From: a virus
Virus record (IMG/VR): IMGVR_UViG_3300037246_000768
Coordinates: 1 to 59,458 of that record
DNA length: 59,458 nucleotides
Strand: one strand, 5' to 3'
Both the position numbers and the translations under genes were made by a program. The notes beneath the pieces were generated by a model. It worked only from the letters and a program-made list of their open reading frames with translations. It did not search any database and was not told the origin of the DNA. This document shows positions 25,459 through 32,903 of this stretch, in pieces (positions within the stretch are counted from its first letter, which is position 1; each line of letters opens with the position of its first letter).

Positions 25459-25638
25459 TTAGTGATCCGGCTCGGGCTCGAAGTAGGAGCACTCCAGCTT
25501 TACGTTGCCGGCTCCCTGGTGGCCCTTGCCGCTGCCGATCTGGTGAATCGTGTTAATGGCGCCTTGAATTATCTCACCATCGGAACACTCGGGCTGCTTG
25601 ACGCATTGATAACAGTCTTGCTCCAGCGAATAGCTCAT
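25459..25638 (-). CDS. Small acidic Cys protein
   Basis: 59 residues from ATG 25638, chosen because GAGGAGATCCAC precedes it. It contains CYQCVKQPEC (possible metal or disulphide site). An in-frame extension up to GTG 25794 lacks a ribosome site and is less likely. Unknown function. Confidence 0.5.
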   Translation of the reverse strand: MSYSLEQDCYQCVKQPECSDGEIIQGAINTIHQIGSGKGHQGAGNVKLECSYFEPEPDH

Positions 25639-25844
25639 GTGGATCTCCTCGTGTGCGTGTGTGCTTCCAGAAGGGTGAATCTGCGGTGCCTGGTTCTTCC
25701 CCAGGTACTGTAGGCCCCTGGCCGATGACGCGACCAAGTCGTTAAACCAACTGCGCCTCGTGACTGTAGCTATTCCTTGCAGGGTTGTCGTCACGCCTCA
25801 CCGCAAAATAGAAATATATCACCGGGCGGGCTTCACGGCAAGGG

Positions 25845-26099
25845 CTAAAGGCCGAGAGCGCGGCGCATAGTTTTCTCGGCTTCTTCCCTGCCCCACCGGC
25901 TTATGGTCCGCACCATTTCGTTAAGGCACTTGGGGAGCTTGTACCGCGTCTCCGTCATATCCTCATCGTCAGCGATGTGGGAGATAGCCCAGTCGTGATC
26001 CTCCGAAGGATAACCGCCACAACTAAACGTCCAGTCGTTGCCCTTGAAGTCCACCTTGGACGTGTCGAGCTCTGAAAAATCCTTTTCTATCCTTTTCAT
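25845..26099 (-). CDS. Hypothetical protein
   Basis: 84 residues, ATG overlapping the previous stop. It has a polar Asp/Glu/Trp-rich start and a helical C terminus (ISRWGREEAEKTMRRALG). No domain recognised. Confidence 0.55.
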   Translation of the reverse strand: MKRIEKDFSELDTSKVDFKGNDWTFSCGGYPSEDHDWAISHIADDEDMTETRYKLPKCLNEMVRTISRWGREEAEKTMRRALGL

Positions 26100-26410
26100 G
26101 ACGACTTCTCCAGTGCGGCAGTGGCTTCTTTTTCTCCCCGCTCCGCATCGAGTTTAATCAGGTGATTGCCTGTTATGTCGGCATTACCAGCGATGGCGGC
26201 AAAGCGCCGCGTTGCACTCTCCAGTGCAGCGGTGGCGGTTGCTAGGCGAGTACGGAGGTCTTTGAGGTCGTCGTCCTTGTGGATGCGCCAATCGTAGCAA
26301 GTTTCCTTGTCTCTGGCTATTCGGCACACACCGGTTCCGCCATCGTCGTACATACAATCTTCACCCATTTCATCCATGTTGCGGCAACGCTTCTTCATGA
26401 AGTCGCTCAC
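26096..26410 (-). CDS. Cys-containing hypothetical protein, first gene of the late unit
   Basis: 104 residues from GTG 26410 (GGGAGGTG site), or ATG 26398. The N-terminal half has CRN, CMYD, GVCR and TCYDWR Cys spacing, possibly a zinc site; the rest is Ala-rich helix. It is the first gene after the late leftward promoter at 26437-26464. Confidence 0.55.
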   Translation of the reverse strand: MSDFMKKRCRNMDEMGEDCMYDDGGTGVCRIARDKETCYDWRIHKDDDLKDLRTRLATATAALESATRRFAAIAGNADITGNHLIKLDAERGEKEATAALEKSS

Positions 26411-26436
26411 TACTGCACCTCCCTGTTGTCAGTGAG

Positions 26437-26464
26437 TGTATAGCATACAATGGGTGTCACTCAA
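26437..26464 (-). promoter_or_regulatory. Leftward promoter with overlapping dyad
   Basis: TTGAGT, 16 bases, TATACA on the minus strand before GTG 26410. The dyad TGAGTG (26433-26438)/CACTCA (26458-26463) spans the promoter and may be an operator. Confidence 0.55.
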
Positions 26465-26735
26465 TGTAAAGCCCTTTCAAGGGAAAAAGCGCAGCGTAAA
26501 AAAAATAAAAAATATATTTATAAGTGGGGTCCTTTGCGTAAGCGTGCGTAATTATGCGTAAAAAGTGAGGGGGGAAAATGGCGAAAGCTTATGGGGGAGT
26601 ACCTATAATTACAGCCAGCGGCGCCGGATAGGGGGTGTGGGGGTGGCCTGGGTGGATGGGTCTGAACAGGGGGCAAAGGTTGTACAGACCTCTGCCCTGT
26701 GCCCATAAACCCTTGTTTTTACTGCGTTTGCGTCC

Positions 26736-26770
26736 GTGATTACCTCGAATGTAACCTAAAATGTAATCAC
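26736..26770. promoter_or_regulatory. Inverted octamer pair, candidate operator
   Basis: GTGATTAC at 26736-26743 is exactly inverted as GTAATCAC at 26763-26770, with ATGTAAC/ATGTAAT direct copies inside. It lies upstream of the rightward promoter candidate at 26804. Confidence 0.5.
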
Positions 26771-26803
26771 CTGCGCTTTAGTCAGCTTTAGTTCAGATCG
26801 TCG

Positions 26804-26832
26804 TTGAGATTGCTGGAATGTTAAGTTATTTT
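26804..26832 (+). promoter_or_regulatory. Rightward promoter candidate
   Basis: TTGAGA, 17 bases, TATTTT. It lies 266 bases before the first rightward gene. Weaker than the 27015 promoter. Confidence 0.4.
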
Positions 26833-27014
26833 ACGCACTTACGCGTGGACAGGGTCCTTTGCTCCTACTACATAGTCAACAGCTCAGGCAGGTTTAATCT
26901 ACTAAAGATCAAGGAAAGAGTTGTAGTGTACTTTTTAAGTTAATTGCAAGGAGTGAACCGAAGCAGTGATTACGCATAGTTGAGTCCAATATGCATTTCA
27001 TTGCATAGCAGTGC

Positions 27015-27043
27015 TTGACAATGCGTTACACTGCGAGTAGGAT
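27015..27043 (+). promoter_or_regulatory. Strong rightward early promoter
   Basis: TTGACA, 17 bases, TAGGAT. The -35 and spacer are flanked by GCAGTG (27008-27013) and its inverted copy CACTGC (27029-27034), a likely operator. Confidence 0.65.
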
Positions 27044-27097
27044 TCATACTTGAAACACCCTTACAACTGACTTACAACCTCAACAGAGGAGTTCACT

Positions 27098-27211
27098 ATG
27101 AAAGCAAACGTAGAGTACAAGGGGATTTCCGAATGGTTCCTCTACCGCTCAATGCTCGCCGCTGGCTGGTGCGTATTCGGTATGGCGATTGTGAAAGGGT
27201 GGTGCATCTAA
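27098..27211 (+). CDS. Small membrane-like protein
   Basis: 37 residues from ATG 27098 with an AGAGGAG site; first gene of the rightward operon. One hydrophobic stretch (MLAAGWCVFGMAIV) ends KGWCI. The next gene starts in its stop (TAATG), and its C terminus (LKGWCV) is similar, hinting at related small proteins. Function unknown. Confidence 0.65.
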   Translation: MKANVEYKGISEWFLYRSMLAAGWCVFGMAIVKGWCI

Positions 27212-27393
27212 TGCCTGACTTCGAGCGACTTACCGACAAGCTGGCACTCGACTTGGCAAAAACCCCCGAAGAGAGAGCACGCATCAATGCGTATCAGCGC
27301 GGGAAGTACCGAGCACGCAAAGAGGTGGCAATCATTGCAGCAATTACCTGTGCGGTTTGTGTGCTGTTCACATTGAAAGGGTGGTGCGTATGA
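27211..27393 (+). CDS. Small single-TM protein
   Basis: 60 residues. It has a charged helical N terminus and a C-terminal transmembrane segment (VAIIAAITCAVCVLFTL) ending KGWCV. Start and stop overlap both neighbours. Function unknown. Confidence 0.65.
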   Translation: MPDFERLTDKLALDLAKTPEERARINAYQRGKYRARKEVAIIAAITCAVCVLFTLKGWCV

Positions 27394-27617
27394 AGATCAA
27401 CCACGCATGGGCTCGACAGCTCACCAAGGGCGAACTAGCCCACATCACGCTAGACGCTGGGTGTACCTCCTACGCAACGGTGGTGCGCACCATGGAGAAA
27501 GAACAGAAGCTGCTCGACAAGTGGCACGTTGACGAAGCTGACGCGCACGATGGCCCCGTCTTCACTGGTTGCTGGGACTGCGTAACCATCGGCAGGAAGC
27601 TGGGGCTAGTCAAATGA
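27390..27617 (+). CDS. Hypothetical protein
   Basis: 75 residues from ATG 27390 (ATGA overlap). It is helical with two Cys (CTSYATV and CWDCVTIG). No family recognised. Confidence 0.6.
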   Translation: MKINHAWARQLTKGELAHITLDAGCTSYATVVRTMEKEQKLLDKWHVDEADAHDGPVFTGCWDCVTIGRKLGLVK

Positions 27618-27745
27618 CGCTCCCTATCCTCTCCCACACATCCATCGACTACCTGTACCTGCTTGGCGCTTCGTGCTTTTGCGTAGGTTTGGCGCTGGGG
27701 CTCTTGATTGCTGTGTGCGTCAAGCGCTGGGATGGCGACGCATGA
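27614..27745 (+). CDS. Small single-TM protein
   Basis: 43 residues with one transmembrane segment (YLLGASCFCVGLALGLLIAV) followed by a KRW basic stop. ATGA overlaps on both sides place it in the operon. Confidence 0.6.
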   Translation: MTLPILSHTSIDYLYLLGASCFCVGLALGLLIAVCVKRWDGDA

Positions 27746-29256
27746 TTATCACGCAGCACGAGAAGAAGCGCAGCCGTAAGCTCTACTGGGTTCTCCTGCC
27801 AGTCTGCGACGAAGAAGACGGCTACATGGCGGAGCTTTTCATTAAGCCAGAAGTCGCACTCAAGGAATCCCGCTGGGACGCAAAGGCCGGACGTAAGAGC
27901 TATTACACCTACAATGAACCACTCAAAAACGTTATAGAACAGCGGTTTACGCATAACGACGCAGGAGGAGACACCGACATGGAAGCAATCGACTGGCGAG
28001 AACTGACAGCCAACAGGCTCTACACCGCTGGTGCGCAGGAGCTACGCAAGGCGGCCAGCGCCAAGGCCAAAGAGCTATGGCCGGAGCGTTCACGCACGAT
28101 CATCACGAAGGGGTGGAAGGCTGCGCATTGCAGGAGTTTTTTGCAGAACAACGTCTGGACGTATACCGCAGACGAAGGGCAGCCGAGGGAACAGCTGGAC
28201 ACACCAGCGGAGCGCCACCACGACACACACTTAGAGCGCGAGATACCCACCGAAACGCCTGTGATGACGCCAGAAGAGGTAAATAGAATGCTTGACGACG
28301 AGCCAGAGCCGACCCCCGCACCAGTCAAGGCGAAGAAGACCAAAACCCCACCGCTCGACCCTTCCGACCCAATGGCAGCTATGGCTGCGCTCTTCGCGCC
28401 TTACCTGAATACGAAAGTAGACGAGGAAGACGTGAAGCGCATCGTGCGTGAAGAGGCCGGGCTGCGCCCCAAGCGCGTGGTTATCGACCTGCCAGTGCTA
28501 GACGCAGAGATCGACGCAGGCATCGCGCACGAGTCCTTCCCCCGTCTTCTGTCCTGGCTCGCTATCGGGATGAACGACGCAGAGATCCCCCGCATAAATC
28601 CAATGCTTGTTGGCCCCCCTGGCACTGGCAAGACGCACGCAGCGCACGCAGCGGCGACCGCTTTGAAGCTGGAGTTCTACACGATCAGCGTAGGGGCGCA
28701 GACCACGAAGTCTGACCTTCTGGGATTCGTAGACGCACAGGGGCGCATCGTACGCACGCAGCTGCGCGAAGCATACGAGCATGGCGGAGTTTTCCTGCTA
28801 GACGAGATCGACGCAGGCAATGCGAACGTCTTGACGATCTTGAACGCAGCGCTGGCGAATGGCATTTGCCCTTTCCCCGACAAGCAGATCATCAAGCACG
28901 AGAATTTCAGGTGCGTAGCGGCTGCGAACACCTACGGCAGGGGCGGAGATCGTCTCTTCGTCGGGCGTAACCAGCTAGACGCAGCGAGCCTCGACCGCTT
29001 CACCAATATGTACTGGGACGTGGACGAGCGGCTAGAAGCGCAGCTGGCGCTTGACGCAGATTGGACGAAGTATGTGCAGAAAATGCGCAGGGGCGCACAG
29101 TCTATCAAGGCGAAAGTCGTTATCTCCCCCCGTGCTTCGATCAATGGCGGTTTGCTGGTGAAGCTCGGCGAGAAGTGGGACGACGTAGAAGAGGCGGTAC
29201 TCTTCAAGGGCATCCCCCAGGAGCTACGCGAACAGATCAAGCGCGCAGCCAACTAA
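27742..29256 (+). CDS. MoxR-like AAA+ ATPase
   Basis: 504 residues from ATG 27742 (overlaps the previous stop). A second start at ATG 27979 (425 residues) has a stronger AGGAGGAG site and may give a shorter form. The AAA+ core shows GPPGTGKT (near 290), FLLDEID and a sensor-type AAANTYGRGGD block, with an arginine-rich end. MoxR-type ATPases remodel partner proteins; the partner is probably the next gene. The N-terminal 80 residues are a separate unknown domain. The stop is one base before the hammerhead ribozyme. Confidence 0.85.
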   Translation: MIITQHEKKRSRKLYWVLLPVCDEEDGYMAELFIKPEVALKESRWDAKAGRKSYYTYNEPLKNVIEQRFTHNDAGGDTDMEAIDWRELTANRLYTAGAQELRKAASAKAKELWPERSRTIITKGWKAAHCRSFLQNNVWTYTADEGQPREQLDTPAERHHDTHLEREIPTETPVMTPEEVNRMLDDEPEPTPAPVKAKKTKTPPLDPSDPMAAMAALFAPYLNTKVDEEDVKRIVREEAGLRPKRVVIDLPVLDAEIDAGIAHESFPRLLSWLAIGMNDAEIPRINPMLVGPPGTGKTHAAHAAATALKLEFYTISVGAQTTKSDLLGFVDAQGRIVRTQLREAYEHGGVFLLDEIDAGNANVLTILNAALANGICPFPDKQIIKHENFRCVAAANTYGRGGDRLFVGRNQLDAASLDRFTNMYWDVDERLEAQLALDADWTKYVQKMRRGAQSIKAKVVISPRASINGGLLVKLGEKWDDVEEAVLFKGIPQELREQIKRAAN

Positions 29257-29257
29257 A

Positions 29258-29311
29258 CTCTGCTGACGAGTCTGGCCGGATACCAGACGAAACGCCGCGA
29301 GGCGTCCAGAG
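29258..29311 (+). ncRNA. Type I hammerhead ribozyme
   Basis: All core elements are present. Stem I is CTCTG (29258-29262)/CAGAG (29307-29311). Core CTGACGA is at 29263-29269. Stem II is 29270-29275/29283-29288 with a seven-base loop. GAA is at 29289-29291. Stem III is ACGCC (29292-29296)/GGCGT (29301-29305) with a GCGA tetraloop, then C17 at 29306. Predicted self-cleavage is after 29306, 38 bases upstream of the next ATG. Every invariant base fits. Confidence 0.92.
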
Positions 29312-29344
29312 AATCCGATAACGACCACATAGAAAGGGCAAACC

Positions 29345-30193
29345 ATGAGACAGCAAGGCGAAAGGGTTGAAGAGCTAAAAGACCGCTACGCTATCCACAC
29401 CAGCGGCCTTCACGACTGCATGAGCATTTGCGAGGAGGCGGTTGCCAACACTGAGCGCAAGACGCAATACTCTGCGGAAGGGGGCTATGAGCGTACGAGC
29501 TTCACCAAGACGCGAGACTGGGCGCACTGCTTAGAACTGGCGCGCACTGGATGGGACGAGGGCAGGGGCAAGCTGCAAACCGAATTTGACAAGCTACACG
29601 GTGACGGCGACGTGCCTGAAAACGCTTCCTACTCATGGCAGGAACAAGGCGAGTTCTTTGATATGGGCGCGGTAATGAGCGGCGAGCCTGAGTGCTGGAT
29701 GGTTTGCGACCAAGACCCTAAGCGGCAGGTTTGGAAGATTACCGCAAATATAGGAATGTCAGCCGTTATCCCCGCAGCAAGCGCGACACACCGCGGCGCA
29801 GCTATCATGGCGCTAGTTGAAGCGCTACAAGATCAGGGGCACATAGTAGAATTAGAGGCAGTCGATGGGGCGAGAAACTGGAGCGAAAGATACAAAAAGC
29901 CCCTGCACATAACGATACCGCTGGGCATTACCCCCTTAGACCTAGGCACCGCCGCCTTCGTCCTCGCGCATCCCAGCATGTCACGCAGGGTAGTCTACGC
30001 ATTAACCGAGTATTCAGACACCCAGGAAGGGAACAGCCATTACGGAGCGCCATGGGACGCGCCCGAATGCAAGACCGACATCGCAAAGCGCACCATCTAC
30101 ATCGACGCCAAAAACGACACCTGGAGAAAATTCAAAACCATGAACGGCGCACGCAGCTGGCTCAAGGAGTACACCGATTATATTCAGGGCTAG
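29345..30193 (+). CDS. Partner protein of the AAA+ ATPase
   Basis: 282 residues from ATG 29345 after GAAAGGGC. It is alpha/beta with an acidic, Trp-containing middle and a C-terminal segment with RTIYIDAKNDTW. Genes of this size often follow phage MoxR-like ATPases; I recall a DUF7192-type family but cannot confirm it. It is transcribed through the hammerhead, which would release it as an mRNA with a 5'-OH end. Function unknown. Confidence 0.65.
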   Translation: MRQQGERVEELKDRYAIHTSGLHDCMSICEEAVANTERKTQYSAEGGYERTSFTKTRDWAHCLELARTGWDEGRGKLQTEFDKLHGDGDVPENASYSWQEQGEFFDMGAVMSGEPECWMVCDQDPKRQVWKITANIGMSAVIPAASATHRGAAIMALVEALQDQGHIVELEAVDGARNWSERYKKPLHITIPLGITPLDLGTAAFVLAHPSMSRRVVYALTEYSDTQEGNSHYGAPWDAPECKTDIAKRTIYIDAKNDTWRKFKTMNGARSWLKEYTDYIQG

Positions 30194-30210
30194 TCTCCCC
30201 CTTGGTTAGT

Positions 30211-30233
30211 GCCTCGCTCTCAAGGAGCGGGGC
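30211..30233 (+). other. Stem-loop in intergenic leader
   Basis: GCCTCGCTC-tcaag-GAGCGGGGC forms a 9-bp stem (one G-U) before the next gene. CTGACGA follows directly but GAAA is absent, so it is not a complete hammerhead. It may be an mRNA structural element. Confidence 0.45.
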
Positions 30234-30283
30234 GCTGACGAAGCGGTAGACCACAACGACAACCCGAACAGAGGAGAGAAATC

Positions 30284-30634
30284 ATGGCAAAAACAGAGAT
30301 ACCCATTGTCACCATGAGCATCGGCAGCGTTATGTGCGACGCAAAGGGCTGCGGCTACACGCACAGCTTCCCCGAAAAGGCGACCACGGCTAAACAGGTG
30401 AGAGAGTTCGCCTATCGCTGGCTAAACAAACCCTGCCCTGACTGCGGCGCAAACCTTCTAACTGAGGCAGACCACGCAGCGGTGATTAAAATGGCGTCAG
30501 TTCTCGAATTAAGCGAGGTGGTAGGGCCGCTGGTGGGTGCTCTAGCGATTGAGGAGCCGCGCCAAGAGTCCTACAGCGTCAAGATGAAGGGCGACGGCAG
30601 CATCAAGCTCGAACGCAAGGAGAAAACACCTTGA
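30284..30634 (+). CDS. Zinc-ribbon-like small protein
   Basis: 116 residues. CDAKGC and CPDCGA pairs (about 17 and 50) suggest a zinc site. The C terminus is basic. It overlaps the next gene (TTGA). Function unknown. Confidence 0.6.
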   Translation: MAKTEIPIVTMSIGSVMCDAKGCGYTHSFPEKATTAKQVREFAYRWLNKPCPDCGANLLTEADHAAVIKMASVLELSEVVGPLVGALAIEEPRQESYSVKMKGDGSIKLERKEKTP

Positions 30635-30816
30635 AAATCTACATGGACATCGGGCACATGAAGACGGTCAGAACCGTCAACATCACCAAGGCCACGAAGA
30701 TCGACCCGCACAACATCCGGCTGGATTGCACTGGAGTCGGAGACAGCAAGCTGGAGCTTACCATCACGGTGGGCGAGGCTAAGAGAATCGCATTGACCGC
30801 TGGGGTTATCAGCTAA
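30631..30816 (+). CDS. Small beta-rich hypothetical protein
   Basis: 61 residues from TTG 30631, with AGGAGA upstream and TTGA overlap of the previous stop. It is beta-rich (VRTVNITKATKI). No family recognised. Confidence 0.55.
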   Translation: MKIYMDIGHMKTVRTVNITKATKIDPHNIRLDCTGVGDSKLELTITVGEAKRIALTAGVIS

Positions 30817-30841
30817 ACGCACGCAGACAGGGAGAAAGATC

Positions 30842-31021
30842 ATGGCAGTCCAAGTCAAGTTTATCAGTCACCCGAAAGAGATTACCGACAGGTTGATGAT
30901 GGATATTCAAGTGGATGGCAAGCTGCTCCAAATCTGCATACAGGACGGCATCACTTCTGTCATGTCGGGTTCCCTGATCGTGGCAGAGAAACACGCCGAA
31001 AACCACGTCATCATCATCTAG
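30842..31021 (+). CDS. Small hypothetical protein
   Basis: 59 residues from ATG 30842 after an AGGGAG site. Short beta/alpha composition, no domain seen. Confidence 0.55.
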   Translation: MAVQVKFISHPKEITDRLMMDIQVDGKLLQICIQDGITSVMSGSLIVAEKHAENHVIII

Positions 31022-31053
31022 GCTATCAAACACGCACCAAGGAGGAATAGATT

Positions 31054-31329
31054 ATGGCACGCAAATTTGAGTTAGGCGCATTGGTTGCTACGCACGGCGC
31101 AAGGAACCTCTACGAGGGCAGGCCGGAGGCAGACGTAAGAGCTTTAGTCCTTCGCCACCAATCCGGTGACTGGGGCGACGTATGCGACCAGGACGCAAAG
31201 GCGAACGACCACGCAGTCACGCACGACGAAAGACTGCTATCGAGCTACGAGCTAGGCGGCGAAAAAGTTTGGGTGATAACCGAGTGGGACAGATCCGTCA
31301 CCACCATCCTGCTACCAGCGGAGTATTAG
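31054..31329 (+). CDS. Small hypothetical protein
   Basis: 91 residues from ATG 31054 after AAGGAGGA. It is mixed alpha/beta with an acidic middle. It lies in a tight operon; function unknown. Confidence 0.6.
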   Translation: MARKFELGALVATHGARNLYEGRPEADVRALVLRHQSGDWGDVCDQDAKANDHAVTHDERLLSSYELGGEKVWVITEWDRSVTTILLPAEY

Positions 31330-31332
31330 ATC

Positions 31333-31557
31333 ATGGCAAAGTACAGTTACATGGACGAGGTTTGCGGCAACTGCGGCCTCACATACGGCTCACACCACGG
31401 CGGAACCTCACCGCACCCCTACGGCAAGTGCCCAGGACATCAGGGCCGCATGGACTGGGAGAACGGCCCCGGCTACACATTCGACGGAACTGGCACCTAC
31501 GCAAAACTTGAGTGGGGCACACCCGCCAAGCGAGGGCGGAGAGGAGTACCAGCATGA
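31333..31557 (+). CDS. Small Cys/His-rich protein
   Basis: 74 residues with CGNCGLTYGSHH, a likely metal-binding start, and a Gly/Pro-rich remainder. The stop overlaps the next ATG (ATGA). Confidence 0.6.
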   Translation: MAKYSYMDEVCGNCGLTYGSHHGGTSPHPYGKCPGHQGRMDWENGPGYTFDGTGTYAKLEWGTPAKRGRRGVPA

Positions 31558-31715
31558 GCCACCCAAAAACCAAAGCCGAAAAAGAACTATTCGCCAAGGG
31601 CTACCGGGACGCACGCCGGGGCGCACAAGAGGCCAGCATTCACCCCCAATATTTGAAGGGGTGGAGGCAGGGCGTCAGGTACAAAATCGTACGCACACGA
31701 AACTACCCGTATTGA
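31554..31715 (+). CDS. Small basic protein
   Basis: 53 residues, Lys/Arg-rich helical protein from ATG 31554 (ATGA overlap). It could bind nucleic acid; no family seen. Confidence 0.55.
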   Translation: MSHPKTKAEKELFAKGYRDARRGAQEASIHPQYLKGWRQGVRYKIVRTRNYPY

Positions 31716-31781
31716 TCTAGCCATCTTCCCTGCCCATCGAGGACGGTGGGCAGCATAGAGAGCTTGACCGTAAGACAATGC

Positions 31782-31810
31782 TTGACAACGCACGACAGCA
31801 CGATTACAAT
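31782..31810 (+). promoter_or_regulatory. Rightward promoter within the operon
   Basis: TTGACA, 17 bases, TACAAT, 39 bases before ATG 31849. Near-consensus. Confidence 0.7.
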
Positions 31811-31848
31811 GGAGTAGACACCGACTTACCATAGACAGGGAGGCAGAC

Positions 31849-32085
31849 ATGACAGAACTGACAAACAAAAACAAGGCAGGGTTCGCAAGAGACGCGCTGG
31901 ACAGGTACGAAGGAGTCACCGGCTCGGACGAAGACAGCCGCATTATGGATTTGCTCTGCGACTTGATGCACTACTGCGACGCACGCATGGAGAAAGACGA
32001 AGATGCGCGGAGCTTCGGGGGCGAGCTTGAGAGCGCCGAAGTGTATTACCTCGAAGAGATCAAAGAAACCACCAATGAAACTTAA
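31849..32085 (+). CDS. Small acidic phage protein
   Basis: 78 residues, acidic and helical (MDLLCDLMHYCDARMEKDED). Small acidic proteins of this style recur in phage early regions; function unknown. It is driven by the 31782 promoter. Confidence 0.6.
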   Translation: MTELTNKNKAGFARDALDRYEGVTGSDEDSRIMDLLCDLMHYCDARMEKDEDARSFGGELESAEVYYLEEIKETTNET

Positions 32086-32170
32086 AGCCCTTTGCGTAGC
32101 AGTATTTATCGCAATCACCTTTGCGTCGGCGCTGACGCTGATGCAGACAATTTCAATCGCGTACCACTAA
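32075..32170 (+). CDS. Short membrane peptide
   Basis: 31 residues from ATG 32075 (overlapping the previous gene's end). It is hydrophobic (ALCVAVFIAITFASALTL). Possibly a signal-anchor peptide. Confidence 0.5.
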   Translation: MKLKALCVAVFIAITFASALTLMQTISIAYH

Positions 32171-32186
32171 CCAGGAGGAAGTCAAG

Positions 32187-32564
32187 ATGGATGTAAAAAT
32201 GCAGGGGCCTTTCAACGTGACAGGCAAAGAAATACAGGACGCTTGTTTAAAGCTGGAAGAGGTAGCCAAGCTGTTCTCAAACATAACCTACCCGACCGCG
32301 AGAGGCTTGGCGGCTACGATCACTGCGAGCTTGCAGTTCATCGTTTATGAGTGGACTGAGCAGGGATTTAAGGTGCTGACCACCCCGCACAGGACAGCTG
32401 AACTCAACAAGCACTACAAGGCCATGGTTGACGCCGCTGACGAAGCCGTTGGTTTCATCGCCCGAATCAACAACGGCACCTACGAAGACCCCAAGCCCAA
32501 CGCTGGCAGCATGACCGAGGCCGAAGTCAACGATCTTTGGGAGAAAGAACAGAAGGGCAAATAG
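32187..32564 (+). CDS. Small helical hypothetical protein
   Basis: 125 residues, mostly helical, from ATG 32187 after CAGGAGGAAG. No domain recognised. Confidence 0.6.
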   Translation: MDVKMQGPFNVTGKEIQDACLKLEEVAKLFSNITYPTARGLAATITASLQFIVYEWTEQGFKVLTTPHRTAELNKHYKAMVDAADEAVGFIARINNGTYEDPKPNAGSMTEAEVNDLWEKEQKGK

Positions 32565-32566
32565 CC

Positions 32567-32728
32567 ATGAACACATCTGACCGCTTCGAGCTTATCCACG
32601 AGGTAATACGCAAGGTGCGCGCAGGTGAGGCCACCGGCGAGGAAGCGGGAGCCGAAGCGGTCAGGCTCATGGCTATACCGATACAGCTAGAACTCAAAAA
32701 CGAGAAGGGAGCAGCCGACGATGGCTAA
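32567..32728 (+). CDS. Small acidic helical protein
   Basis: 53 residues from ATG 32567. Acidic helix with EEAGAEAVR. It overlaps the following ribbon-helix-helix gene. Confidence 0.55.
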   Translation: MNTSDRFELIHEVIRKVRAGEATGEEAGAEAVRLMAIPIQLELKNEKGAADDG

Positions 32729-32903
32729 ATCTGAACAGATCAACGCAAGGGTGGACATAAACCTCTACCAGAAATTGCAAGACGAAGCAGCCGCGAGGGG
32801 GATTGATATGAGCAACCTCATACGCATCCTGCTTACAAACGCACTGACCCCCGGAACCTTTAAAGAGCCTACGCAGCCGACAGGCGGAGAGGCAGGCGCA
32901 TGA
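32721..32903 (+). CDS. Ribbon-helix-helix DNA-binding protein
   Basis: 60 residues. INARVDINLYQKLQDEAAARG then MSNLIRILL fits an Arc/MetJ ribbon-helix-helix regulator (beta strand then two helices). It may regulate phage promoters; a candidate for the GTGATTAC sites, but not shown. Confidence 0.65.
   Translation: MAKSEQINARVDINLYQKLQDEAAARGIDMSNLIRILLTNALTPGTFKEPTQPTGGEAGA

Larger units (their letters stand above)
26411..27097. promoter_or_regulatory. Divergent control region, 687 bp
   Basis: No convincing gene is present. The region holds the leftward promoter, two rightward promoter candidates, three GTGATTAC octamers (26736, 26763 inverted, 26966), the tandem pair CTTTAGTCAG/CTTTAGTTCAG at 26776-26796, and dyads over both outer promoters. 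AT content is high around 26500-26520. It probably governs the switch between the left and right programmes. Confidence 0.7.

Noticed and set aside
25640-25794. N-terminal extension of the 59-residue gene
   Set aside because: It would start at GTG 25794 without a ribosome site, while ATG 25638 has a strong GAGGAGAT site.
26518-26706. 62-residue minus-strand frame in the control region
   Set aside because: Pro/Arg-rich low-complexity translation, no ribosome site, and it overlaps the regulatory region.
30211-30241. Second hammerhead candidate: strong hairpin followed by CTGACGA
   Set aside because: No GAAA, no stem II or III partner and no NUH site in any permutation; kept only as a stem-loop.
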